Assembly: GCA_024138025.1 (NCBI GenBank)
Contig: JAMXBD010002492.1
Location: forward strand, 124,001-188,000
Length of the DNA stretch: 64,000 bases
Source of the DNA: Combretum micranthum
Lineage: Eukaryota; Streptophyta; Magnoliopsida; Myrtales; Combretaceae
Direction: 5' to 3'
Under the pieces are notes generated by a model. It was not told the DNA's origin. It did no database searches and saw only the letters and a list, made by a program, of their open reading frames with translations. Both the position numbers and the translations under genes were made by a program. Each line of letters opens with the position of its first letter. Position 1 is the stretch's first letter. Of this stretch, positions 11,441 through 22,837 are shown piece after piece.

Positions 11441-12262
11441 TGAAATATCCTAACCTTTTATGTGTGATTTTAATTTTCATTTGTGTGTATATGTGATTTG
11501 TTTGATCAATATATAGAATGGTGTTAAATGTTTAGTTAGATAAAATTTAATGTGTTTATATAAATTAGTATTGCATTGTAATGTTTGTTAATGTAAATTA
11601 AACTCAAGTTTTTAAACAAAATCAAACCCAACCCAAGTAGATTTTTGTGAAGCCCAAACCCAAGCCCAAACACCAACTCCAAGCCTAAGACCAAGCTTTT
11701 ACTTTTCTTAAGATAGCTACCCCAAAAGTCAATAAAGCAACTGTAGGACAATAACGAAGCAATTTTTTTAGAAAAATCCCAAATGCAACTAGACCCTACT
11801 CAATGTTTTGTATCAATTGCAATATGCCCATCATTTGATCCAAATTTCCTTTATAAATTCACCAAGAGCGCCTTTCAATTCATCATCTACAAATTAAATA
11901 AGCTTAAGGTGAAGCTTTACATGTTTATATGATCTTTTATGTTTTTCTTCATGAACATAAAATCTCTATTTTAATGTTTCCTATGTGAGTTTTATGTAGT
12001 GTTGGAGATCTAAGTTAGTTTATAGAGTTAATTAGATCCTTGAAGATGTGACAAATAAGTATGGAATGTGTTGAAGTTGTTTTGAGTTGATGAATGAGTT
12101 AGTAGTGTTTGTGCAGTGTACAAATGGGGGTTAAGAAGTTGTTTGAGGTTGGATTGTGATATGCATGTTTGAAGTTGATAAGTATATGTGTTGAGTGTAT
12201 ATAGGTATGTAAAAGTGAAAATTTGATGTTTAATTTTCAATTTATACATGCTTTATTTTCAA

Positions 12263-12690
12263 CAAGAAACACGAAGAGAAACATTGGTCATGTTCAAGTC
12301 GTGCATCTCACTGATTTTGAAAATTTAGTTATTTGAGAGAAACGCGAGGAGAACACGACTGTGCTTCTCATTGTGCTTTGAATGAAGGAGAAGATGTGAC
12401 AGCACGGGTGGAGCACAGTGTCGTGCACCTAACTGTGCTTCTCTCTGTTTTCAAAATGAATTGGGTTATATTAATACACGAATGGAACACGGCTACATCT
12501 ATCGAGTTGTGCTTCTCTCTGGTTGTTAATGTGTTTCATGTAATGAAGAAACACGGCATGGCCTACCTAGCCATGCTTCTCCCTAATCTTTGAAGGGTTT
12601 TGTGTATGTGTGATGCATGGTGCAATGAATTGGGCGTGTTTCTTGTATAAGGGAAACACAGGTAAGTGCACGACTGTGTACCTGCCCATG
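12263..12690 (+). repeat. Palindromic word array, family-A LTR
   Basis: Six imperfect units at about 60-80 bp spacing share GAAACACG or GGAACACGAC on the left and GTGCTTCTC or ATGCTTCTC on the right. Each is close to self-complementary. The clearest is GCATGGC, 7 nt, GCCATGC near 12554-12574; another has AGGTA and TACCT arms near 12650-12676. Similar arrays with different words occur in other LTR families of this window. Confidence 0.75.
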
Positions 12691-12893
12691 CTTCTTGTAA
12701 AAATAATAATAATAAAATAAAATAATTTTATTTTCAAAATTTAAAATAAGGGAATGTATTATATATATGTGTGTTTAAATGCTAAATTATAATTTAATAT
12801 GAGTTTTAATTTAAGTCTTGTATTAAATAAAGAACTTAGAAGTTATTTATGAGTAATACTCCATTTCATGTGGATTGAATTCTTTTCTTACAA

Positions 12894-13656
12894 ATTATTA
12901 TTCTCAGTTGAGTATATCTCCTAGTCTTTTACCAGACATCTTTAGTTACGTAGTAACTTGATTGTTGGATGCTAGCATAGGCATATCCTAAGTCGATTCT
13001 AATTAAAGATGACTTAAAAAGTGATTGAGTTGTTTAAGTGTGTGCCATTGAATCCAGTCTAAGAAGCGGGAACTCTGTTATTGAGGTTAATATGGTAGAT
13101 AGGCGCTCAAGCCACGCTAGTCCTAATGCAATGACACTTATAAGTGGCTAGTGGGTAGTTGATAGGGCTAACGATATCGGCATAACGTTTACTTATTCTT
13201 AAGAGGAACTAATATAATTCAATTCATGTTTATAGGGCTGGTTGAATTAAATGATACTATGGATTAAGTTAAGTAAAGATGAGAAATGGATGTGACCTAT
13301 AAAGGATGCTACTTTCTCTTTTTTAGTTAGATATAGGAGATATAGGTATTCGGGCTACCTATATCAACCTCTTGAGTAGCTGCTGTTACTCAGGATCCCT
13401 AGATTTCCTTAGATTGAAATCGAAGTTTGAACACTCTAGTACTGATTTGTTTACTTAGCTAAAGATAAATTAAATTATTGGTTGTTGCATTGCATTTAGT
13501 CTAAGTGTGCTTGTCACCTTGTATTTGCTTATGTTTCTTGCATACTGAGCCTTTAGCTCATAATTTATTATTTCAGGTATTGATAAGGACGGGTTCTATT
13601 CTCAGTTGGGTTGTGGGGTTGATTTTGAGGATTTTCTGGATGAGTGGGAGGACTAA
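12894..13656 (+). pseudogene. LTR-embedded two-exon small ORF, family A copy 2
   Basis: Same layout as the minus copy. A pyrimidine tract ends TTACAA (acceptor AG mutated), followed by a 52-nt exon. The donor position reads TTTAG then TTACGTAG (GT mutated). An intron-like span of about 630 nt follows, then the acceptor TTATTTCAG at 13576 and a terminal exon to the TAA at 13654-13656. The terminal exon reads GIDKDGFYSQLGCG then VDFEDFLDEWED. An in-frame TAA at 13561-13563 just above the acceptor shows the frame does not extend upstream, which fits an exon boundary. Exon 1 has one extra nucleotide relative to the minus copy. The splice sites are broken, so it is called a pseudogene. Confidence 0.5.
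13371..13394 (+). promoter_or_regulatory. Intron hairpin, family A copy 2
   Basis: Arms CTTGAGTAGC and GTTACTCAGG pair over all ten positions (two G-U) around the loop TGCT. It lies 182 nt upstream of the terminal acceptor. Confidence 0.6.
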
Positions 13657-14743
13657 GGACCCGATCTCGATGATGATCATTTTGTAATAAATTAGGAAAA
13701 GTGTTTTGAGAATAATGTTTTTGTCTTAAAGATCTTTTCAAAAGTTTTATGTATTTTGTTAATGCTTTATCTCAAGCTTTGATTTGTAATATGTATAGGT
13801 ATAGGTTTTCTATATGAATTCAAAGAAAAATGTATGTCTTTATAAAATTATAAATGATACTTCCTCCTATGAATAGTTTTCGAAAAAGGTTCATATGACA
13901 TATTAGGGTACAATGTTTACATAAACGTCTTCTTTAAAGATTTCTTTACATGTAATACCACAGGATTACATGTAATTGGGGACTATATAAGCTTGGCTTT
14001 ATATATGAGCCATGTCGGTCCTTGCAAAGTGGTGAAGTTGTTTTGAGTTGATGAATGAGTTGGTGATGCTTGTGAAACGTTCAAATATTATTTAGGAAGT
14101 TGTTTGAAGTTGGGAATGTGAAGTTTATGCATATTTAGAGTTGATAAGTGTATAGGTTGGGTGTATGTGAGTTGGTGAAAGTAAAATTGGATGTTTAAGT
14201 TTCCAAATATGCATGCTCTGTTTTTGAAAGGAAACACAGGAGGAACACGGGAAAATGTATCTAGTCATGCTTCTCACTGTGTGTTAAGTGAAGAAGAAGA
14301 TTTTAATAGCACAGGTAGAACATGACCACATGCATCTTATCATGCTTCTCTCAAATGATTTTCAAAATTGTCTTGTAGTGATACACGATTGGAGCACATG
14401 ACTTCTATCAAGCTGTGCTTCTCACTAATCATCGAAGGGTTTTGTGTATATGTGAAACTTGATGTGATATACAACAATATGATTTGGCCGTGTTTCTTCT
14501 ATAAGGAAAACACGGGTAAGTTCATAGCCTTGTACTTGCCCGTGCTTCCTCCATATATAGATATATAATAAAATAATTTTATTTTCAAATTTTAAAATAA
14601 TGGAATATATTGTATATATGTGCGTATAAATGCTAAATTATGATTTAATGTGAATTTTATTCAAGTTTTGTGTTGGATGTAGAGCTTAGGAATTGTTTGT
14701 GAATAATGTTTAATTTTATATGAATTGAACTCTTTTATTACAG

Positions 14744-15498
14744 ATTATTCTTCTTAGTTAAGTTACTTCTTAGTCTTTTACCAGATATCTCAATTACGTA
14801 GTAACTTGGTTGTTGGATGCTAGGATAGACATATCCCAAATCGATTTTAATTAAATGACTTAAAAGTGTTTGAATTGTTTATGCGTGTGCCGCTGAATCT
14901 GGTTTGAGGAGCAACAACCCTGTTAACGAGGTTAACATGATAGTTAGGCGCTTAGGAAATCCTAGTCATGATGCAATGATAGTTATAAGTGGCTCAGCAG
15001 GTAGTTGATAGGGATAATGACATCGACATAACATTTACTTATTCTTAAGACGAAATAATATGATTTAGTTCACGTTTATGGGACCGATTGAGTAAGTGAT
15101 ATTATGGATTAAATTAAGTAAATATGAGAAACGGTTGTGACCCCTAGAGGACACGACTTTCTCTTTTGCAATTAGATATAGGGGATATACGTATTCGGGA
15201 TGCTTATATCAGCCTCCTGAGCAGCTACTGTTACTCAGGACTATTAGATTCCCTGAGATTGAAATCGGAATTTGAACACTCCAGTGTTAATATTTTACAT
15301 AATTAAAGATAATTAAATTATTGTTTGTTACATGTATTTAGCCTAAGTATTTTTGTCACTTTGTATTTGCTTGTATTACTTGTGTATTGGGCCTTTGGCT
15401 CATAATTTTCTATTTTAGATGTTGATGAGGATGAGTTCTATTCTCAATTGGGTTATGAGATTGATTTTGAGGATTTTCTGGATGAGTGGGAGGACTAA
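14744..15498 (+). pseudogene. LTR-embedded two-exon small ORF, family A copy 3
   Basis: A good acceptor (TTTTATTACAG, ending 14743) opens a 50-nt exon. The donor is lost (CTCAA then TTACGTAG), and the exon frame has CAG changed to TAG. The terminal exon follows TATTTTAG at 15418 and is intact: DVDEDEFYSQLGYE, IDFEDFLDEWED, TAA at 15496-15498. It is the best preserved family-A version of the terminal peptide and the reference used for comparison with family B. Confidence 0.5.
15216..15239 (+). promoter_or_regulatory. Intron hairpin, family A copy 3
   Basis: Arms CCTGAGCAGC and GTTACTCAGG, loop TACT; nine of ten pairs form (one C-A mismatch). It lies 179 nt upstream of the acceptor at 15418. 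Confidence 0.6.
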
Positions 15499-15590
15499 GT
15501 ACCCGATCTCGATGATGACCATTTTGTAATAGATAAGGAAAAGTGTTATGAGCATAATGCATCTTTTCTTAAAGATCCTTACAAAATTCA

Positions 15591-16207
15591 AGCTCGACAA
15601 TTACTTAAATTCAAATACATAGTCAATCAATCAAATCGTTACGTTTATTAAATCAAATATTAGAAGTTCACATTCAAAATAGTTTTGTTTTTTATCCAAA
15701 ATTCAAAAAGGTTTAATCATTGTCATCATCATTATTATTAAACTAAGCACGATGAAATCAATGCGTATATCTTTTAGCCTAAAGTGATTAAATCAAGACA
15801 TCAACTTGAGTGGGAACCAAAATGAGAACGACTTGGCACACCACCTATGGGTCTAAACCTTATACTTGCCTTAGGATGATGAATCTAAACCTGATGGGTT
15901 TGCTAGGTCTTTACTATAGAAAAAAAGAAAAATATAGAAAGAAAATAAAGAAAAAAAAGTCAAAAGGTGAAAATAAAGTAAAGCTTTTAAAGTTTAAACT
16001 ATTTACAAGCGGATAATAAAAATTTATTACTTATTCAGAATATTTAATATGTTATTTTTAACAATATAAGAAATAAATGTGTATTTAAAAGTATGTTTGG
16101 TTATGGTGTTGTCATTTCAAAGTGACTATATAAACTAGTTATTGATTTATAGCGTTTTGTTAAAATAATATAATATAATCCATTTATTTAAAGAAATTAC
16201 ATTAACA
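15591..16207. other. Unassigned spacer
   Basis: No coding signal. There is an A-rich purine tract near 15920-15960 and a short GC-richer block (about 15800-15910) that I cannot assign. This is the DNA into which solo LTR B inserted; the target pentamer is at 16208-16212. Confidence 0.5.
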
Positions 16208-16587
16208 TGTTATGTAAAGACCCGACCCTCTAAATCCCGAGACTTAGAGTATCGAGTCCCCAACCACATATAACGTTTTCACATTATATGTAAGGTTGTC
16301 CTAAAACTAACAGTTTATGAAAATTGTTTGATCAAAACCACTATAACTTTATAAAGAACTTTTAACAAATACAAGATTGCTAATAAAAGCAATGTATACA
16401 TACATTTACATTATATATACATTGTTTAGTTTCAATACAAGACACTACAAAATTACATGTTTTCTTAAATCAAAAAGAATCCTAGAGGATCTTAAGGTCT
16501 TTATAAAAATAGGCTTATCTATCAAGCCTTCTATACATAACTTTTCCCTTGGCAAAAATTCTTCCAAAAGCTCAGGGTGTTTGAGTC

Positions 16588-17390
16588 CTATTCGTCCCAC
16601 TCATCCAAGAATCTCTCGAAATTGGACCCATAGCCTAAATCATCATAAAACTCGTCTCCAATACCTGCAAAGCAGCAAAAGTGAGCCAAAGGCCTAGTAC
16701 ACAATAACAAATGCAAATACAAGTCATCAAGCCAACATAAGTCCAATGAAATGCATTAGAAGACAAGTGATTATCTTTATTAAATTTTCTTTCGCAAATC
16801 AACAGGAGGGTATTCAAACCCCGGATCACGCTTTGGGAATTCAGGGATCCTGAGTAACAGCAGCTGCTCAGGGGGTTGATATAAGCAATCCGAATAGTTA
16901 TATCTCCTATATCTATTTCATGAAGATAATAGCTTCATTTAGGGTTCAAAAACCGTTGCCCGACTCTACTTAAACTCAGTCCATAACATGAGCCTATTTC
17001 ACAAGTTCCCATAAACCTTGAACTAAATCATGGTATTTCTCTAAGTTTAAGCAAACGTTACTCAGATACTATTCTCCCTATCGACTACCCACTTAACCAA
17101 AAGAATTGCTATTGCATCATAGCGTACCATTGCATCATGGTAAAGTCATTGCATCATGACTTGGTTAAGTGCCTAACTAACATGTCATTACATCATGACA
17201 GGTTTGCTGCTCCTCTAACCAAATTAAACAATGTAATAGACATCCAATTCATTCAAATATTAAGCCGAATCAATTTAAGTCATATTAGGAATGCCTATTC
17301 CTAGCAAATATCAAACAAGTTATTACGTACCTGAACCCGATAGTATATTACTATGATCTCTCAGTGAAGAACTAACCGAAGAATCCTTAA
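16588..17390 (-). CDS. LTR-embedded two-exon small ORF, family B (open in both exons)
   Basis: Minus strand. The acceptor CCTATTTCAG opens a 60-nt exon (17390-17331) ending TTCAG, followed by the consensus donor GTACGTAA. The intron is 666 nt (17330-16665) and ends CTGCTTTGCAG. The terminal exon runs 16664 to the TAG at 16590-16588. Phase-1 reading is open throughout: a serine-rich stretch of 19 codons, then GIGDEFYDDLGYG and SNFERFLDEWDE. Against family A copy 3, 13 of the last 21 residues are identical and six of those 13 use different synonymous codons. No initiator Met is present in these exons, so an upstream exon must exist if it is translated. The function is unknown, and expression and splicing are untested. 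The LTR is solo, so this copy may be inert even if the ORF mattered in the parent element. Confidence 0.45.
16849..16872 (-). promoter_or_regulatory. Intron hairpin, family B
   Basis: The minus strand reads CCTGAGCAGC, TGCT, GTTACTCAGG. It lies 184 nt upstream of the terminal acceptor. It matches family A although most flanking sequence differs. Confidence 0.6.
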
Positions 17391-17699
17391 CTGAAATAGG
17401 AATATCAAAATAATCAATAAATAAATATAGATTCCTCATTCACAAATATATACATATATATCTATATCACAATCCTAGATCAATTGTACAAGGAAATTCA
17501 TTAAACTTTGCATAGAGTCTAAATATCAAATTCATGCATAAAACATGTTTATTTAACTCATATATACAATTAATAAAAGAAATTCAAATAATTTAATACA
17601 AAGTCATAATAAAGCATTTAAACATCCTATTATATCTAGATTGCTTAACAAATACTTAATTGATCATATATCAAACTTCGAAAATTTTGAAAAGTTTTT

Positions 17700-18120
17700 A
17701 AAATTCAAAAGTGAATGCCGACGCTTTAAACCGGTGTTCAACACTATGAAAATCAACACTGTCAACGCTGGCAGCGCTCAAGGGTACGCCGGCTGCCTTC
17801 ATTCTACGCTACTGCTTTGAGCCGATGTAAAATGCAAATCCAAATTTTCCAAAATTTCCCAGAGGTACATACCGACAGCGTACATGGATACGCTGGCAGC
17901 CTTTGACCCTACGTCGGCAGCCTTTGACCCTATGCCGACAGCTAACCTCTCAAATTGCCGGTGTACGTTCTGAAGAACAAACGCTGACAAAATTTATTGT
18001 AAAAGCCGGCGGTGTTGCAAAGCGGCGTTAAAAGATCTACTTCTGTTTGGCTCCAACGCTGCCTCTACGCCGGCGGCGTTGAATTCCCAGATGCCTGCGT
18101 ACGTTCAAAACAGACCTATT
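17700..18120 (-). repeat. GC-rich word array in LTR B
   Basis: At least eight occurrences of ACGCTGGCAGC, CGCCGGCTGCC, GCCGGCGGTGTTG or related words, spaced about 30-60 bp and often mutually complementary. The GC content is far above the surroundings. The words resemble those in LTR H (5595-5890), suggesting a shared or exchanged module. Confidence 0.65.
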
Positions 18121-19096
18121 CGACAGAACACAAATCCTCTGTTTTCCATTTTACAACTTTTCAACCTATAACACTTTTAAATCTTCTTCAACTTCATTTT
18201 TAACTTCATATACTCACTCCTATCTACACTTCTCAATCCTAGCAACTCAAAACATGAAATTAACACATTTGATCACTTCTAATTCCACTTCCATTCATTC
18301 TCAACTTTCCTACTCAAACTATCTTCATTTCCTCCCAACACTTCATATCACTACTACAATACATAAACAAACTCACACACTCACAAAACACATTCCTAAC
18401 TAATCTCAATACATGAACAAGCAATTTAGATAGCATTTAAACTCATCCTATTCAAGATCTCACATAACCACTACAAGAAATGAAAAAAAAAAAACAAAAG
18501 TCATACTTAAATCAACTCACATGTATATGCCTTGTCTTGGGAAGAACTTTGATTTTCAAAGCTTGATATTGTTCTTGACTTGGACTTGGAGTTTGGAATA
18601 AAGGAAGAAGAGAAAAGAAAGAAAGAAAAAGGAAAATTCGTATGAAAAGGAGGGCTGCCCAAAAAGGAGTCTAATTGAGCAAAATTAAGTCTTAAACATA
18701 TCCCAAATTTGACTTTTAAGGCATATGCAACTTTAGTTTGCATTTGGGGTGTATTTGAGCTTCATTTGAGGTTCATTTGGGGCTTATTTAGGCCTAATTA
18801 CTAACTTAATTACTAAGAACTTCTATCAACTAACCTTAAGCAAAACCAAAATTGATTTTATAAATCTAAACTTAACTTAACACCTTAATGTATAAAAGAC
18901 ACAATTAATAATTATACTACACACACATTAATACATATAAAAAAAATATTAATTTCACTACATATGCAAAATAACACATTTAGACTATTAGCAACACAAC
19001 TATCATAATCATCATGCTCATTCAATTCAACAATTAAGATAAATAAACAAACACATGGAAATTAAATAGAATTTAAATTTAGATAATTTCATGTTA

Positions 19097-20560
19097 CTTG
19101 TTGCACAATTTAATCAAAAGTAACACTGAATAATACTTAGAAGAAGGAAATATAAAAAATCTATTAACATAATTTATTTTCTTCATCATTGAAAAGTATT
19201 GAAACGTATTATTTTCCACTAAAAACATAGGGAAACTTCTACGGTTCAACATAGGACCATCTTGAACCTTAAAATAAAGTTGTTTAAGTATATGAACTTA
19301 GGTAGCTTAGATAATTAGATAATGTAAATTTTAGTACATGATTAGGTATTTTGACATAATTGAATTAGTAAACGGATTAAATTGATATTAGAGATTCAAT
19401 TGAACCAAATATCCGTGTCAAATTATCAAATTGCTCAATTTAGCTCCAATTGTCAACTTGTGCCTAATTCCAAATTTAAATTATATTTGTCTAAAACCCT
19501 TAAAATATTTGTCTAACCCATTATCTAAATGCCTAAGTCAATAATACAAAGCCTAAGCTCATGTCATTTACACATAAGCTCACATGACAATCCCACATCT
19601 AATTTCATCTAATCATCTACCTAGAACATCTAGGGGTATCTAAACACACCCACCTAATTACTCTCAAATGGCACCTCACACGACTCTAGAGAATTCTTTA
19701 CAAATTGCATCATAATCCTCTCTTATCCTCACGCTTTTCCACACATTCATTTTAGTTGAAAATAAAATCCATTTCCATCTTCTTTCGCTTTAATCTAATC
19801 TAATTTACCCATTCTAATTCCTATTGAATTCCCAATGTAATCTCTAATTTCATCTTACTTCTTAGGTGATATTTAACACAGAAGTGAAGATTATTTGTGA
19901 AGTTGGGTATAGAAGCTTCAACAAATTAGTGAGTAGTAGTAGAGAAGAACTTAGAAGAAATAATTTGCATATATTATTGTTTTGATTGATAAATAGTATG
20001 TTGATAGCGAAATTATTGTTGAAATTCATGTTAATTGATTATGACAAACTTATATCTATAATAATATAATTTATCATAAAAATATGTATAAGTATTTCAA
20101 GAAAATTGATAGCTATAATGTATACGTATATAATGTGTGTGTGCGCGCGCGCATCCGTGCGTCCGTGCGTGTGTTTGTTTTAATTAAATTTTAATTTGGA
20201 AATTGCGTTGAATTGATATAATATATTATTTATATATTAGATATAAATAATATATATTACATTATAAATGTTGATTGAATTTATATATATTATTTATTGA
20301 AATAATAAAAAATATGAAAAGATATATATGCTTTTGTCATCAGTTTGGAAACATGTAAACATATATGTGAATTTTCTATTAAATTTGATGAGTAACGTTA
20401 TTTGAAATTATTAAATATATTTATGAGAAAATGCCGAGTAAATTGTATGTATATATATATTACATGTGAAATGATTTAATAAATCAAAATATGTTGAATT
20501 TATTTAATATGTGTATTTGGTGTTTGAATGATGTTATAATGTTGGAAATAGCATGATTTT
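19097..20560. other. AT-rich region, no gene; TG/CG microsatellite
   Basis: No coding signal. A mixed dinucleotide run (GTGTGTGTGCGCGCGCGC, about 20134-20151) is followed by CCGTGCGT repeats to about 20177. Runs of TATA and TTTATA dominate the rest. It may be the 5' part of LTR-like region C. Confidence 0.5.
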
Positions 20561-21239
20561 ATCATTAGCAATTAATTTAGTTAATTTTGGAAATTATAAA
20601 TAAAAGTCTGGAAATTAAAGAATTAATTATTGAACTAGATTAAATAGGTTAAATTGACTTGATTTCCACATTAAACCAGACTTGTATTGTGTCGACTAGC
20701 TTGATAATATGTCGAGTAGTTTTTGTGAGTGTTGAACCAGCTTAGAAATTGATTGAACCAGTGTTAATTTGACAAAAGCCGACAATATTCCCTTGTTCCA
20801 GAATTTTTTTTTTTTCCTGTTGAAACTGGTCTATTTTAATAAAAATTAGTTAATCTTTGGGTGAACTGGCCTATATAATTGTAAAATTAATCATTATTAA
20901 GACCAAATTGATGAATTGAGTGGTAAAACGATCAAAATTCCTTGAATCGTCTAATTAATTTTTGAGTTGAACCGAAGGATTAATAAATTAATTAATTAAA
21001 TTGTGCACCAAACCAGCACGGTAAATTTTGAACCAAAACAATTTTCCTACATTGACCTAAATTTGGAAATTTAATAAAATTTGACTTTAATCTATTAAGT
21101 TACAAAACAAATAAAATGAATGCAATATTTGGAATATAGATATAAATATAGTTAAATATAATTTTGAGCTAAATTAAATTTGGGTTTAAATAAATAAATA
21201 TTAATATTGAGTTTAAAATAATTTAAATAAATATTAATT

Positions 21240-22070
21240 AAATGTAATGTTTTAGTTGGACTCATATGGGCTTTCTAAATCAATATGGACTTAATAAAAG
21301 TAATTTAGGTCTAATAACAAATTCCTAGACCAGCTGGCTTAATTAATTTATAATTAGGCTTCACTAATTAATATGAGTTAAAAATAGTAAACCTTAAGTC
21401 TGTTAACCTGATTCTAGCCTATGTAACCTAATTTTAATATATTGGTTCTATTTAAAAATTTATATCGATTTTCTTTTAAGTTTAGGCCTTGTTACTTAAA
21501 TCCTAGTCACTTACCGAAATCACGTTCTATGGGCTTAAAATCTAAAACATGGGCTAAATACCTGATAACTATTCCAATTGAGCTTAATTTTAAAATATTT
21601 AAGTTTATTATCCAATTTCTAGGTATTAAATACCCATTAAGCTTAATTATAATTTTTTGCCCCAAAAATCTTAAAATAGAATTAGCAAGTAATTGGATTT
21701 ATCTGGGAATCACCAAGGCCCAATTGCCTTGGATAAGAATTAGTTCCTTTCCATTGGGCTTACATCCTATTTATTCAACTTAATAACTAATTTTACTCCT
21801 ATTGGACTTTATTCCAATATCTAAGTCCAATTGCATCTAAATTATAAATTCCACTAGTTACCAATTTTGCTAAATCCATAACCTTAAATATAATATCGCT
21901 TAGTCATAATTCTATTAGGCTTGATTTAGGATTCCTAAAAACCTAATTCTTCTAAATAAGAAACTCACTATCCTTTCTTGTGGGCTTAATTAAAATTACT
22001 TGAGCCCATTACCTTAAAAGAACTCAATTCAAATATTAAATAAGATCCTGTTCTACCTATGACCTTACCT
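21240..22070 (+). repeat. GGGCTTAAT word array (family C)
   Basis: About eleven degenerate copies of TGGGCTTAAT or TGGACTTAAT occur at irregular 25-130 bp spacing (for example near 21270, 21290, 21340, 21530, 21580, 21640, 21755, 21985). It generates a spurious 113-codon open frame at 21442-21783. Confidence 0.5.
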
Positions 22071-22147
22071 TGATTGATTAATTATATATAATTGATTAAT
22101 TGCATATGGACTTGATGATTAAGTATATGCTTAATATTTATACGAAA

Positions 22148-22411
22148 GGGTTAATGCTACAAATTATACTTAAACTTTGATAAAATATCAAATTACGTAC
22201 CTGAACTTTGAAATTGATTAATTTAGTATCTAAACCTTAAAATAATCAATTTGATACCTAAAAAACTTTTCATGCACACCAACGATACCTCTGTTAAATT
22301 CTTTTAGGTATTAAATTAATCAATTTCAATTTTTTAAAGTATTAAATTGATTAGTTTCAAAGTTCAAGTACCAAATTAATCAATTTCAGGTACTATTTGT
22401 GACATTATCCC
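22148..22411. mobile_element. Mutator-type MITE, 264 bp
   Basis: Terminal inverted repeats: the left reads GGGTTAATGCTACAAATTAT; the right, on the minus strand, reads GGGATAATGTCACAAATAGT. The flanking 9-mers TATACGAAA (22139-22147) and TATATAAAA (22412-22420) match at seven of nine, as expected for an aged 9-bp duplication of the Mutator superfamily. The interior is a set of diverged inverted ATTGATTAATTT and GTACCTGAACTTTG repeats, so the element can fold over most of its length. It has no coding capacity. Confidence 0.85.
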
Positions 22412-22837
22412 TATATAAAACAATCTTTCTTGATTTATACACTTTCATGCCTATCTATCAATCAATCTTAGATCTTGGACAGTATTTCAAGCACATAGTG
22501 ACTTGTGTGTTGCATGCTTAAGATATATAACCTAAAATGAATTAATACTCCAAGATAACTTAAATAATTGATTTATTAAGTGTGCTTAGTTTTTATTTTG
22601 GTTTAGGCCAAGGAACAACAATGTTACTAGGCGGTGCTAATATGGTAGTTAGATGCTTAGACCATTAAGGATAGCTCGATAGGTAGCTGATAGGAGGCAT
22701 GATAACATTTACTTATAGTAAGAAAGAAGTAATATAGTCTAATTCACAGTTAAATTGCATATCTTATAGACTAAAATAAGTCAAGATTAATTAGATTCAT
22801 ATCGGAGGTAAAGATATTCGACCTATCTTCATCAACC

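Larger units (their letters stand above)
11441..14026 (+). mobile_element. Family-A 3' LTR, near full length (about 2.59 kb)
   Basis: It runs from TGAAATATCC after the polypurine tract to GGTCCTTGCA, matching the end GGTCCTTACA of the minus copy at 1353. Order inside: AT-rich 5' part, palindromic word array (12263-12690), TATA-like stretch near 12750, splice-like exon (12894-12945), hairpin (13371-13394), terminal exon to the TAA at 13654-13656, then an A+T-rich tail. Part of the LTR (from about offset 625) is repeated in tandem from 14027. Tekay-type LTRs are long, so the size fits. Confidence 0.8.
14027..15590 (+). mobile_element. Partial tandem copy of family-A LTR body
   Basis: Immediately after the LTR end at 14026 the sequence restarts inside the LTR (GAAGTTGTTTTGAGTTGATG, equivalent to about 12071) and runs parallel to 12071-13735, breaking off near 15590. 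It lacks both LTR ends, so it arose by unequal recombination or truncation rather than as a second insertion. It carries its own word array (about 14225-14560), hairpin and small ORF. Confidence 0.75.
16213..19091 (-). mobile_element. Complete solo LTR, family B
   Basis: On the minus strand it begins TGAAATTATC (19091) and ends GGTCTTTACA (16213), close to the family-A ends TGAAATATCC and GGTCCTTACA. The pentamer TGTTA lies on both sides (16208-16212 and 19092-19096), a perfect target duplication that fixes both ends at 2879 bp. No internal region is present. Internal order copies family A: a GC-rich word array (17700-18120), 60-nt exon, hairpin, terminal exon. Sequence identity with A is patchy and high only in these blocks, so B is a distinct but related family. 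Confidence 0.88.

Noticed and set aside
16377..16697. 106-codon plus-strand ORF
   Set aside because: Antisense to the terminal exon region of LTR B; the strand with splice signals and synonymous changes is the other one.
21442..21783. 113-codon plus-strand ORF
   Set aside because: It follows the GGGCTTAAT word array of LTR-like region C and has no family resemblance.
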